Of a stretch of 64,000 nt of DNA, positions 21,259 to 33,600 are shown piece by piece; the stretch's first letter is position 1; each line of letters opens with the position of its first letter. Source of the stretch: Lepidurus packardi (taxonomy: Eukaryota; Arthropoda; Branchiopoda; Notostraca; Triopsidae); contig JAKZAN010000004.1 in the NCBI GenBank assembly GCA_023053545.1, positions 124,001-188,000 of the forward strand, given 5' to 3'. The notes beneath the pieces were generated by a model that was not told the DNA's origin, did no database searches, and saw only the letters and a program-made list of their open reading frames with translations. Both the position numbers and the translations under genes were made by a program.

Positions 21259-22569
21259 ATGGCTTTCGACGAGGACAATGGATATGACTTTGAACCAGCC
21301 TATTCTACAAGTTCAAGAAGGAAACTGCTGATTCGCGCTTCCAGAAATGACGGCAAGTCCGATCCCATGAAAGCCTTGGTTCCCTTCAAACCTTCGATTG
21401 CCAGACCTCATCCCAAGCTTTCTGCCAGGAAATTAGCCATCCCCAAAGCTGCTAACAGTCCGCTCGACACCGACTCGATCGTCAGCAGCAGTTTTTCTTC
21501 AGAGACAGGCTTCAGCTTCCGTAAAAGCTTGTCAGCTCTCAGCAGGGTATCAACTTGTTCTCGGAACGCCCCTTCCCAAGTTTCTTTCCTGGGCAGTTCT
21601 CTATCCTCCCTGTCTTTTACTTCGTGTTCTCAAACAAAACTGGGAAAACGACATGCCAGTGAACTGGATCTGGACCACATGACGAAGAGACTTAAAACGG
21701 AATCTTCCCAAATAACCCCAAAGCTCCCACTTCAATTTCTGGTTTCCTGTCTGCTGCTCATCGTTCTGGTATTTCTTTACGTCCTCTGGCCTTCACCAGA
21801 CGGGTTGCAAGATTCGACTGTGGCTTTAACCCAACTGAACTTTTCCCTCTCTCAGAACCTCTTCGGCCAGCCTCTAGCCCAAGCAATCATCTTGAAGACA
21901 TTGCAAACTTCGTTTGCCAACTCTTCTGAACCTACGGTTCTGGTTTTTACTGGTAGCTCGGGCACAGGCAAAACATTCACTGCATCTTTGATTGCCCAGT
22001 CGTTGCATGTCACCAGTTTTGCGACGTTTTATTTGAACGAAAACCTAGAAATCCCGATCTTGACGAAGATTGTCAACTGCGGAATACATTTACTTGTCTT
22101 TGAAGACCTAGAATTGGCTTCAGAGACGCAACTAGAGCAAATTTCATCGGACATCACCACGGCGAAGCGCGCCAAATGTTCCAAGCTTATTGTGATCTTC
22201 AACTCAAAGGTCGGCCAGCGCGAAATCGTCCGTGTAACAAGGACATTGCTTCAAATGAATTATTCGCGAGACACTTTTCGTTTAGATCAGTTTTCAGTTC
22301 CTTTAACCAAAGTCTTGAATAACTGGACCTCGAGCTTGAACCCTGTAGTCGTGCCTTTTCTGCCGTTGGAAGAGAGCCACGTGATCAAGTGCATTCGACG
22401 CGAAGTGGGTTCAAGAGCGAGGATAGAGGAAGATATGATCGATGAGTCAGACTTGATCCTCAGGATCTTGGACCAAGTCAGGTTTGGTGTGGTAGAAGAT
22501 AGCTGGTTTGCCGTTGCCGGCTGCAAACGCTTACGTGAGTTCCTTGAATTCCATCTCAGTAGCGAATAG
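21259..22569 (+). CDS. Torsin-4-like AAA+ ATPase with N-terminal membrane anchor
   Basis: Intronless, 436 residues. The first ~150 residues are Ser/basic-rich and probably disordered. A single membrane segment follows at about 152-173 (FLVSCLLLIVLVFLYVLWP). Then LSQNLFGQPLAQAIILKTL matches the start of the torsin AAA+ domain, with Walker A GSSGTGKT at about 232-239 and a Walker B-like LLVFEDLE at about 278-285. The GCK motif near the C-terminus (VAGCKRLREF) is the torsin sensor-2 signature. A single anchor ahead of the AAA+ domain fits the TOR4A subgroup better than luminal TOR1A. Torsins act in the nuclear envelope/ER with LAP1/LULL1 cofactors. Oddities: Walker A ends GKT rather than the GKN of TorsinA, and FED replaces the usual FDE in Walker B. 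The ATG at 21259 is the first in frame. Confidence 0.8.
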   Translation: MAFDEDNGYDFEPAYSTSSRRKLLIRASRNDGKSDPMKALVPFKPSIARPHPKLSARKLAIPKAANSPLDTDSIVSSSFSSETGFSFRKSLSALSRVSTCSRNAPSQVSFLGSSLSSLSFTSCSQTKLGKRHASELDLDHMTKRLKTESSQITPKLPLQFLVSCLLLIVLVFLYVLWPSPDGLQDSTVALTQLNFSLSQNLFGQPLAQAIILKTLQTSFANSSEPTVLVFTGSSGTGKTFTASLIAQSLHVTSFATFYLNENLEIPILTKIVNCGIHLLVFEDLELASETQLEQISSDITTAKRAKCSKLIVIFNSKVGQREIVRVTRTLLQMNYSRDTFRLDQFSVPLTKVLNNWTSSLNPVVVPFLPLEESHVIKCIRREVGSRARIEEDMIDESDLILRILDQVRFGVVEDSWFAVAGCKRLREFLEFHLSSE

Positions 22570-22650
22570 TCCTGTTTAGTTACGTGTAATTTATGTTTAA
22601 TGTTGTGACAAAATACCGTGGGCTAAAATCGAATAGGATTTTTCCCCTTT

Positions 22651-24149
22651 TCAAAACGACAAGTTGTATACGCAATAAATGGCTTCATCGTCACCTCCAC
22701 AGATTAGTTGTGTACTGCTGACGTCCAAACTGTTGACCGAGAGCGGCAAGGCTGGGATTAAAGCCGTCACTTCCAGTCGATTGCTCGCAACTTCTGCACT
22801 CAGCCAAGGGGTCGTTACGCTCGAACCTTAAAAAATAGAGATCTTTATGTTAAGAGGCGACTCATTTTTAGAGTTTGCTTCACATTATGCACACGAGTGT
22901 TACTGTGCCTGTCAAAGTTTTCTAGGAAGGTTAGAAAAATTACCTGCATGAAATGATGAAGAAATGGACCGGGAAGCATCCCACTGCCACACATTGCCGT
23001 CTTGCGAGCAGGTGAACAGGAAATCCGGGTGGTTGGAGTGGAACTGAATTTCTCGCACTTGTAGAACAAAAACAACCTTTAATCAATGATACTTCCTTCA
23101 AAATCAAAAGCTTACCTGAGCCGGTGTGTCCTTCCAAGGCTGAAATGGGGAAATCTGGTTTTCTCATGTCCCAGATCGCGATGGTTCCATTTTCGCTGCC
23201 GACGGCCACCACGTGTCCCTGACTTGGATGCCGCGCCACGCTGCTAGCGCCTGTCTAATTAATAATAAGTCTGATGCTAGAATCATTTGGCTGAAATACA
23301 TTCTACCTCTGCTTCTTCCGCCATGGAAAAACGTTGAAAAGGTTTCTCAGAATCCGCTCGTAAGTCCCAGACTTTCATTTGTCCGCGCGAATTTGCAGTT
23401 AGAACGCTCGAATGCGTCAGAAACGTGACAGCCATTAAAACACAGCTATCGGCTTCATCTACAGTAGAATTACTTTATCTATAAATCTATTTTGTGAGTT
23501 CAGTTCAACTGACGTATGGTGCGAACGGGCTTCTTTTGGTCCAGAAACAGCAGATTCATTCGTCCGTCTTCACCCACGGTTACCAATTGTCTTTCCACCG
23601 CGGACAGGGCGGTACAAGGAGCGGCTGTGAACCTACCAAGCTTTTCTTGTGATTTTGCTATAATAGTAGTTGATTCGTATAATATACCTGTGAGAATGAA
23701 GTTTCTCCCACGTAAAGCCCTGACGGAGCTCGTCTTCGACGTCCACCAGGAAAACGTCGCCTGAAGAAGCGGCCACAGCTAGCGTATCGTTATTTGTAAA
23801 CTAAACATAAAGAGTGATGAATTCTAGACACACTGTTAACATCTAGGCGTTTATACTTGCATGTCCATAACATTTGAGGCCATGGGAAGCGAATGCTGGG
23901 CCACAGGCTCGATATAAAGTTCGACATTCTCTCCAGGGTGGTTCCACAGCGTGAGATGATTATCCTACGCAAATTGTTTATTAGAGTAAAAAGAGACATT
24001 GAAAACGAAAAATTAACTTGATCGTCCCAATCGCCAGTCACGAACTTGGCAGCTTTTTTGGCAATCAAATCATGGTTCGGCTGCCAGCGGATTTTGTTCA
24101 CTTTCTTGGCAGTAAACTTGGCCGAAATAGACAAATCACTCGAGCTCAT
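22651..24149 (-). CDS. NUP43: Nucleoporin Nup43, WD40 protein
   Basis: Nup43 is a WD40 member of the Nup107-160 Y-complex of the nuclear pore and also acts at kinetochores. Exons: 24149-24018, 23964-23857, 23800-23688, 23632-23514, 23458-23307, 23254-23116, 23057-22944, 22826-22651, giving 350 residues. Landmarks match the family along the length: AKFTAKKVNKIRWQP and TGDWDDQ at the start, PCTALSAVERQLVTVGEDGR in the middle, then TANSRGQMKVWDLR, VAVGSENGTIAIWDMRKP, FLFTCSQDGNVWQWDAS and LSVNSLDVS...CGGDDEAIY at the end. The WD repeats form one propeller. The 3' end is convergent with the torsin gene, whose poly(A) signal at 22674 lies inside this gene's last exon. Confidence 0.93.
22674..22679 (+). 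terminator. Poly(A) signal AATAAA for the torsin gene
   Basis: Plus-strand AATAAA 105 bp after the torsin stop codon. It lies within the last coding exon of NUP43 on the other strand, so the two mature transcripts probably overlap at their 3' ends. Confidence 0.55.
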
Positions 24150-25115
24150 AATCTCGTGTCTGTGTTCTGTTTAATAACAATTCAAGTTACTGTTCGGTAC
24201 CTTATGTCTTTTCTGTTTGTGTTTTAAATTGTGTGCGAGTAGTTATATCGTCCGCTAGGGGTAAGCAATCCGCTGCTTACGTTCAAAAAAAGGATTTGGA
24301 GCTCTAATGCGAAACTATGGCTGCGAAATGCCTCTAATCATTCTTGACAGTCGACACGCAGATAATCATATTCTAATTCGCTGTGTGGCCTTTTTTATTT
24401 AACAGTTTACAGTAGTCTGCGTCATGCGTTACTTAAACCATTTTCGTGTATCGTATGAGTAAGTTTTTCGCGCCTAAAACTCGGACAGTTTGAGACTGCT
24501 TTGGCGCGTTCATTTTTGAAATGCGGTTTTATGGCATAGTAGCAAGCAGATCGTATCCGCGGCTTAAATGCCAACGGTCGTCGCCACGGCGGTTTCGAAT
24601 ATCCTTCAAATTTGACACAACGGACGGACGTGGCAGGCGAGGTAGGTGCTTTATCTTTGTCTCCTTTTCTGATTTTGCAAATGGCAATCGTTCTCCAGTT
24701 TTCTGGAATTACTTACTTATAATCTATGTAACTCGAAGCGGCATCGTGTCAGTCAGTTTGTTATTGGTAGCATTATTAAACTTAAGATTAGCCATTTGCA
24801 AAACGTGTTGCAAGCTTATACTTACTTGATAGTTCCAGTTCAGTTCCTTACAAACCCAGTTCAAAACTGGCTTTGTTTCGTGCGCCACCCCTTTTAGTTA
24901 AGTTTTTCTTTAACTCAAGCATTAAATAGCTTCAGCGTCCGTATGGGTCTTTAGCTTGCAAAATGTAAAGGCCAATCCTCTTTTTATCTATCTTTCTGGT
25001 TTCACTGATTTGTTAGCTTTATGTGATTTTCTCGGTATGCATTGTATAATAAAACTAACCCATGTCTGTCTAGGATCCTTTTAATTACAAACTAAGCATC
25101 CAGTGAAGCTGAATC
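24150..25115. other. Divergent promoter and leader region of NUP43 and importin alpha
   Basis: A 966-bp gap between divergent starts. A donor-like aggcgaGGTAGGT at about 24640 and an acceptor-like tgtctgtctag at about 25073 suggest a leader intron for importin alpha. This is an inference from splice motifs only. No protein-coding content is recognised. Confidence 0.4.
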
Positions 25116-27203
25116 ATGCCTTCTGAAGCGGATACGCGTATGAAGAGTTTCAAGAACAAAGGACGTGACCTTGAGGTAGGGTATAGTTCTTTCTGCTTTT
25201 ACCTTGACGCTTGCTATGGTTCCGAGACCAAGTTTCTGTATCGGTTTGGCTCTCTTTTAGGATTTACGTCGTCGTCGCAATGAAGCCAGTGTCGAGCTGC
25301 GAAAAGCCAAGAAAGACGATCAGCTGCTCAAACGTCGTAACGTCGAGTTGGATGACGAGCCACTCAGCCCTCTCCAAGAACAGAACCGGGCAGCAGCTCC
25401 TAGCCTCAGCGTCGAAGAGATCGTAGCCCACATTAACTCCGGCGTCGAAGATAAAGAACTCACTGGTACCCATGCGGCCCGCAAAATCCTCTCGCGCGAA
25501 CGTAACCCGCCCATCGACACCCTCATCAAGGCGGGCATCATTCCTAAGCTCGTCACCTTCCTTGCCCGTTCTCACAAGTACTTTGTTCTTTTTATTCCTT
25601 TATTTTTTTAATTAGCTTCAGCCATAATAGCTTCAAATAATATTCCTCTGTTTCCATTCGCAGTACGGATCTCCAGTTTGAAGCGGCTTGGGCGCTTACA
25701 AACATTGCATCCGGCACTTCCGAGCAGACAGCGGCCGTGGTGAAAGAGCACGCGGTGCCTGGCTTCATTGCGCTGTTGCAGTCTCCACATCCCATGGTCG
25801 CCGAGCAAGCCGTTTGGGCGCTGGGCAACATCGCCGGCGATGGCCCGCATATGCGCGACCACGTCATCAGCCAAGGCGTCATCAAGCCCCTGCTCAGTCT
25901 GATTAAACCGGACGTGAGCACCGCCTTCTTGCGCAACGTAACCTGGACCGTCTCCAACCTCTGCCGCAACAAAAACCCCTCTCCACCCTTGGAAGCCGTG
26001 CGCCAGCTCCTGCCCGCTTTAGCACACTTGATCAACTACCACGACAAAGAAGTCCTCGCCGACGCCTGCTGGGCACTTTCCTACCTCACGGACGGTCCCA
26101 ACGACAAGATCCAAGAGGTCGTCAACGCTGGCATTGTCCCTCGTATGATTGAGCTCTTGGCGCAAGACGAACTCGCGATCATTACGCCATCTCTGAGAGC
26201 GTTGGGCAACATCGTGACGGGCACAGAAGAGCAAACGGACGCCGTGGTCCAAGCCGGCATTTTGCCCGTTTTGGGGAAACTCTTGGCGCACCCCAAGATC
26301 AACGTCTGCAAAGAAGCGGCGTGGTCTGTTTCCAATATCGCGGCCGGCACCAGCCAGCAAATCCAGGCCATTATCGAGTCCGGGGTCGTGGGTCCTCTGG
26401 TCCAAGTGCTGGCCAAGGGCGACTTCAAATGTCAGAAGGAGGCGGCCTGGGCGGTGACCAACATCACTTTAGGCGGGAAAGTGGAGCAGATTGTGGTGCT
26501 CTGCCAACAAGGCGTCTTGACGCCCTTGTGCGAGCTGCTGGCTTGTAAAGACGCAAAGTGCATTCTCGTCATTCTGGATGGCTTGGCCAATATATTACAG
26601 GTAAAATGGATTCATTTATTTTATCTTAATACTTGACACTTAATTGAGTAATGTTGCACTAAGATCATTAGTAGACAAGGCCCTATACTCATCTCTTTAT
26701 GTAAGATTTGGTACTAGTTTTTCATTTGGAATTTTCTCCTTTTTGATAAGGCTGCGGAGAAGCTGGGCGAGATTGAACGCGTGGCCTTGGCCATTGAGGA
26801 ATGCGGTGGTTTAGATCGTATCGAATCTCTCCAGAACCACGAAAACGAACAAGTGTACCAGAAGGCCTTGAGCATCGTGGAACAGTACTTCGCTGGAGAG
26901 GTAAACCTTCGCTTTATTCTTTCCTTTCCTCTTCGTTGATGGAAGTGTGGAAGCCTAATGATTTCAATTCTTTACCACTGTTCGCATTCTGAAAGGTTTT
27001 GACGATACTATTGTTCAATGAAGGCTCTCCGTGCATACCGTCTATTGAGATTGTGTGGTGTAGTTTTGCAGGAATTGATCAACATTAAATTGTTACTTTT
27101 GAACTGTTCCTAGGGCGAGGATAGCGACTTGGCGCCACCTACTTCCGCGGGCACATACGAGTTCAACGGCGCAGCTGCCCCAGAAGGCGGTTTCAATTTC
27201 TAA
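25116..27203 (+). CDS. KPNA2: Importin subunit alpha, KPNA2/pendulin type
   Basis: Importin alpha binds classical nuclear localisation signals and hands cargo to importin beta. Exons: 25116-25175, 25261-25577, 25664-26600, 26751-26900, 27114-27203, giving 517 residues, near the family norm. Residues ~5-60 are the importin-beta-binding domain with basic clusters ([29 protein letters not shown]). ARM repeats fill the rest, with the Trp/Asn ladder that grips NLS peptides ([56 protein letters not shown]). The C-terminus ends EGGFNF, the CAS-binding end of KPNA2-type proteins. RFKNKG-like start and ending place it in the alpha-1 (KPNA2) clade by recollection; a tree would settle it. Exon 3 is much more GC-rich than its surroundings. 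Confidence 0.95.
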
Positions 27204-27466
27204 ATATCAATCGAACAGATCAATTGTGCATTTGTTTTTTAACCGATTTTACTACTTAAGGGTCCAATATTTTGTACGAAACATAGGGCGTCTTCTATTG
27301 TCTAGGCTTTCAATTTATGTACATAGGCCCCGTGTATGGTTTTTGATGGCATAGTGTCGGTGAGAGATTTGTGGTGCGGAGAACGACACAAGAGTGTGAC
27401 GAGGTTCCTTAAGGAAGATAGTGGAAGCTTTTCCAATACTAGATACGAGGTTTCTTACATGTTTAT

Positions 27467-27472
27467 AATAAA
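27467..27472 (+). terminator. Poly(A) signal for importin alpha
   Basis: AATAAA 264 bp after the stop codon, in a T/A-rich context; the only good plus-strand candidate before the convergent CLCA gene. Confidence 0.55.
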
Positions 27473-27687
27473 CCCATCACAAACTGAACTTGAATTTTGA
27501 CTTTTGAACGGGTACTAGAGAAATGTGCGCGTGTATTTGAATCATAAATTCAGTTGTTTCAGATTCACGTTATAAGTATACACAAGTTTTCAGTCATTCA
27601 TTACTTTAAAAAAATCATACTGTATCACAGACTGCATATTTCCTCACAAACTTGCATGTAATCATTGTTACTCGGCCTAATTGGGTG

Positions 27688-30600
27688 TTAGACGAATGAT
27701 ATATGTCTCTTCTTTTTCGCTGGTCCAGTACCACTACCGATGGGAAGGGGTCTGTGCTCGGATTCCTCGGCAAAAGTCGGCGGTTCCCGGAAGCTATACG
27801 ACGCCGGCAGCCTCCTACTATGGCCCGTCTCGTCATGCTCGTAGGGCGATACTGGCGTGCTCATAGCCGAGTTCCTCCGTGCTGCGACATAGGGCCAGTT
27901 GTTGATGAGCGGAATCCCCAAATTGGGATCAGTAGGCGTTGTATTATGGTACGAGTAGTGGTCAACAGGCGGGCTGTTGTAAGACAAAGCGCTCGAGGTC
28001 ATGGGTATAGACGGCAGAGGGAGGGCGGGTTCCATATCGGTACTGTCGCGCGAGTCACCGCGCTCGTCGGCGGAAGATTCGATTCCGGTATCGTCCGACG
28101 CCAAGGATGGCTTGGACGACAGCGACGTCCCATCAACCATCACGTTGGCACAGCTCCCGTGATGCCCATCTTTAGTAATGATAATACTGCCATTGGTGAG
28201 CACGTGGCGATAGGAATTCGATTTCATGAAACGGGGGAGGGACAACTGCTTCACACTTTCGTCCACAACGTAATCCTGATTTTCTTGAGCGTTATGACTG
28301 CCGCTGTCATCTCGCGGCAGTGTTGCGAACCAGTTTTTTTCACCGTACATGGCAGAAGATGAGGGTTTATCAGCCGTTTTGAGCTCATTTTTGCCGTTTT
28401 CTTCCAGTCGTTGTTGACGACTTTTCGCTGAGCGCAAACACAGCACGATCGTAACCAAGAGGAGGAGCAAGACCGTACCGATGACTCCGCCCACTAGGGC
28501 ATACAACTCGGTTTCCTGAAGGCCAAGCCAAAAGTAGTGAACGGGTACGAGTTGGCGGTTTTGAATTTCGCTAGCGTTGACCACGTCCAGCGGGGCGGGG
28601 ACAGGCGGAACAGTGGTGGTAGACGGCGCTTCGTAGATATAAGTCGAGACGATGTTAGAAACCTTGCCGCGGTTATTGACAGAATCGAGTGCGACGAGAG
28701 CGTAGTAGAAGATTTGGTTGGGCCAGGGCACGTCCACTGATGCTTTCTGGCGTGTCCCTACTTCGGCGGGCACTAGAGGGCCAGCGTGGGTTAGAATACC
28801 TTGCGTGTGGAAGTTGGCAGCGCTAAGTGCGGCGCGGTCGGTGAAACAGCGAATTTCGTAGCCAGCTGCTGCTCCGCGATCGAAATCCCCGCCCGGAGCG
28901 GTCCAAGTAAGTTCGATTTGTGAAGTGGCATTAGAAGCGTGGCCGATTCGTAAATCGGTGACCCGACTCGGCGGGTAAAGGTCGTTTTGGGCACTGAAAT
29001 TCATGTCACCTTGGATCACGAAGGAGGGGCCAGTCACAATACGAGTGAAAGGCGGGGTGTGGCGAGTTTTCTTATACGGCATTTTGCTCCCACAACATTT
29101 GGCTTCTGCTTGGGGATTAAAGAAATAAGTCAAGCTTTTTCTTATTTAATTCAAAATTAAACACGTTTACCAAAATGGGAGTTGATTTCTGGAATCACGG
29201 CAGCACCATCTCCGTCAGCGACCTTAAGTTGGACGCCGTAGTAGCCAGATGACGCCACGTGAGTAAAATACCCCGAATAAATTCCGTCCCCGTGCGTTAT
29301 ATCCGGATCTGAAAAACGCAAAGCAAACGGGATAAGTCAGTTGCGGAATTAAGAAACCGATTATATCATGAAATATTCCGCAGTCAGTTGACTGTATGGG
29401 TATGAAAACAACTACTCCATGTGACTGCTATGATTCCTAATTAGTGCACAATGAATTATTGCAAACTGCGAGTATGAAACTCAAGAAAGCCGGGAAAATA
29501 TCAGGTAGTGTCTAAAATCAGCGCGTTGCGTGTATCTATAACGAAACTTTTCTTGTTAGAATATCGAGTCCAACCTTTCCACTGATCCTTAAGTGTTCCA
29601 TAATGACATTGTTAGTAATACGTAATGTTGCGTTGACAACTAGTCTGTTAGTTCTACTGGTAAATTGGGATATTGGTTTAGTAGTACAAAATGAAAATCG
29701 TGACTCGTGTTGCACTTGGGTTATACATTTCATGTGACGCGCGTTCACACAGTCAGTCGCTTACCTCCAGATCCTCGGTCTGACAAGGTGACGCGTACTT
29801 CTGGCTCCGCCAAGCCAGGTCGAGTAACGATGGCCGTAACACGCGCTCCTATAATCGGGAACTGTCCTTTCTTTAGCTCCGCGTAGAAGATAACTGGCGT
29901 AGTTGAAACGTTGGTGGCTTCTGTCCCCACATTAGTCCATACGCTCGCAACAATGGTTGGGTCCCTAGTGTGTTTCTCGGTCAGGACTTCCATGACTACA
30001 GCCGCTGGACCGTTTTTGATCAGCTGATAGAATTTCAGTCTGTATTTCCAAATGCCCTCCTATTTACAAAAATCCTTTCGAATGAGTACAATTACCAGGA
30101 TAAAAGTTGACGTTCTTCTTAAACACAAAAAAGACAAAGGCCTACCTCAGCCACGCCCGGTAGTCGTAAATACAGCAAACCATCCGTGACTAATGGGAGA
30201 TCGAAAACACGTCCCGAAGGACTGGTCACTTCCAATGCCTCCACATCGCCTTCGTCGTGGCAGTGGGCCGTGACCAAGGTATTGGCTCCTAAGCCTTCCT
30301 CAATCAAAAAAGCGCCCGCGGCCTCCAATCCATCAAACGACCAATGAATCTGTTCGTGCACCTGTTCCCCAAAACACAAAGCAGATGCTATAAAACAATT
30401 CTATCCTGCGGTCTTGTAGCGTTAAATCGGCAAAAAAAGAAAAGTTCGGCGTCCCTAACTCGTGGGAATTTTGAGATTTTAATGTTTGGGAACGGGACAC
30501 TCGTTTTCCCATGCTTGAGACGCGGTTTGGTCTTTTTGCTTCTTTTTTTTAGGAAATCGTTCAAAAAGTGTACCTGATGAAGAGGAAGTTGATCCCTTCG

Positions 30601-33600
30601 CAGAATTTGCAGCAAAGCTTGAGTTAAATGCGCCTGGGTGAGGGCAGCACTGGCGTTGCGTTCAGGAACCGCCATGGCTAAGCCATTGTTGCCGGCTAAA
30701 CGGGCCAATTCTGGGAAGGTCTTATGCGAGGGATAAGCGATAACAGACACGGATAAAGGCGACCGTTTGGAGAGAATCGAGTCGGCCAAGGATGAGAACT
30801 GGTCTGGGTATGTAGAGGAACCCGTCACCAGCACGATTTGACCCGCACAGCAGGAAGCAGCCTCGTTGAGCACCTATAGTAACATGTGCTGTTATTTTTC
30901 TCAAAACTCTTTCTGCACATTTCTTTTCATTCTAGGGTTCTAGGGCTAGATAATGTAAGTTAGCTTTGATCTTTTATAGGGGGAGCAGATCCTAAAACTT
31001 ATGCTTTTAAATGGTCTTAAAAAAAAGAGTTGCCTGCCACGTTATACGGTACCCTGCGCGATCGTCTTCTGTGGAAAAACCAAGTTTTCGTTGCAAATCT
31101 CTGCTTTTAGGGCATTTTTTGAAATGATCAGTGCAACCTGATCCATGCATGTTTGTAGATTGCATGTCAACAGGATCGTGTGCGTTGGGTCTTAAGGCTA
31201 CGGCCGATTGATTTTAAATTCGATTTCGTAGTACAGGAATCTCAAATCCAATCTTGATCTGCCGGGGGTTTACAAGTTCACGTAATCGCCCGTGGCATTC
31301 CAAACCAAAAGACATGTAAAAGCCTTGATTTTTGTTTTCACTTGTCGGCGGCGCCTTGAACGCCCAAGCAAAAGAGGACACGTAGCTTTTTTGTTGCGTG
31401 TCAGGTAATAGCCATAATTAGACTGCCTAATGACACTCGCAAAGAGAGCGCCACCCACCTTCGCTACACACCTCCTGCAGGCAAACCTGGCGTATACCCC
31501 AAAAAAAGAAAGGGAATCCACTGCACGCAAAAATGATGGGAAAGAAAGTGAAGAACGTTGGCAATCTTGAAATATTACCTGTCGAGCCATTTTGAAAGCA
31601 CAGGTCAGACATGTGTCAGGTAAGGTCAAAGGGCGGCGAGGAATGCGACCGACTAAGCCGTCGCGGTTTCCCGCAGTGACGAGTGTGAGCGGCAGAACCA
31701 ATGAAGCTTCGTGTCCCATGCTAATGACACACAGTTCGGAACCATCGGGCAGTGCATGGATGAACCTCACCAAGGATCTCCTGATGATATTCCAGCGATT
31801 CTAAAGCGTTTTGTTCTCTTCAGTGCCATTTTTAGTTTTCTTTATTTTAGAACAGCAGTGGAAAAAAATAACCTACATTGGTTGCCATAGTTTGGGTCCG
31901 GTCCAAGATGATAACGTATCGGGCTACATCAGCAATCACGTATTCGATTTTGGGCGCGAAGAGAATCGAATCCGTCTCAATCGTTTCAGTCGCAGTCTCT
32001 AGTTCCTCCTTGTGCGATTCTGTCGAGAAAACCACATCTTCTGAATCCATCCAGGCCAATTCTTTTCCTGCACGACTTCTCCTAAAGTTAATTTGCGCTG
32101 AGAGTGTGGATCAAGATGGGAAGTATTTTTTTTTATAAGAAACGAAAACTCTTACTGTAATTTGAAATCCGGATGAGTCATGAACACTTCCCAGATGCTT
32201 TTCTCTTCACACAAGACGTTGTGTTTGGTGGGAGCGGCCTTATTGTGCGTCGAGGCATCGCAGAAATGCGCCAACTTGAAATCCAAACATTAGCTTTTAT
32301 TCCCCTCGCTTTCTCAATGCTTTTGCGGTCGTTTTACCTGGGAATCCGTGGGTGAGGCCATGAGTGACGTGGCTATGTTCAGTTCTGTCATTTCCTCCAC
32401 CGTATTGTTGTCTCTGGGAGCAAACGGGAAAAACCGAACATGAGATATTTGGGGAATTTTCCTCCAATGTATATTTCTAGGTACATATGTTAATTTACGG
32501 AGCAGAAAGGCTCGTTTTTGACGCGGCCGTGTACATTTTATGCAAAAATTCGCACGCGAAGGCCAAATGTGTCGCGGACACCCTCTTTCCCCTGGTGAGC
32601 TTGTCGGGTGATGGATGGTTTCGTTGACACTAGTGTTAATATCTCCTAAACGACATCACAAGCCGTATTTTTTTACAAGAACAAGGTCTCATGCGGGGAT
32701 GGTGAGGGAGAGCGAGATTCATGGCTTGGAAGCCAAGAAAGCGGATTTTCGTCTAATAGAAACGGATCAAGCGAATCCTTTCAAGTAGCGAGCTAACTTT
32801 CTGGCTTAGGATACAGTCCAAGTTTAGCATGTTCTTTGACAGCCGTCAATCCCACGAGGCGTTAAATCTTGCCATTCCTATCCTGAAGCCCTTAATTTTA
32901 TTCTTGAACCCGCGAAAAGGAGGGTGAGAAAACTTTCTGATGGAATTTCTTTTCTTCGGACAAGTGACAGGAGGTCAAGGGATATGGGAAATAGGCGCTA
33001 AAAATGATCCAAATTGGGTCCATTGTAACCTAACTCGTTTCAGGAGCGCAATAGTTTCCCCGCGTCTGTTTCATCAGCGCGTTTTTCTTAACAATTGAGA
33101 AGATGACCAAGGCTTACTTGTTTGTCGCATTGTTGCAGGTGGTACGCTTCGTGGCCAGTCCTTCTTGGTACGCCAAAGGGTACTCTTCATCCTGCACATA
33201 TCCCATCTCATCGAAGACTCCGTACCGATAACGCGCCCATTGTTGGACGAGTCTCTTGGCTACATAGCACAGGGAACCATCATATATATGGAAACTGCAT
33301 AAGATTTTTCCTTTTACCTTTCAACGTGATGTCCTCTGTCTGAGTGGTTAAAAAGTTGACAGTGAAGTGAATCTGTTTACCCGGCTGGCCACATCCCCCG
33401 TATTGCTCCGTCCAGGGTGCTGTTCCCAACAAGGGATGTAGTCCGGAACTAATCTGCATATCAGCTTCGCCAAGTCGAGCCCAAGTCGCTCGGGTCACTG
33501 TCCGTGTCCGATTCGGATCACCCAGACAAAGACTAGTGTTCCATGACGCAGGAATTAGGACTTGAATGTGTTGCCAGTGGAGCCATTGGTAGGTCGCTGC

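Noticed and set aside
25264..26428. Several 70-150-codon minus-strand frames over importin alpha
   Set aside because: GC-rich sense codons suppress stops on the other strand; no splice or motif support.
27703..28362. 219-codon plus-strand frame
   Set aside because: Exactly antisense to the CLCA cytoplasmic tail; no family match.
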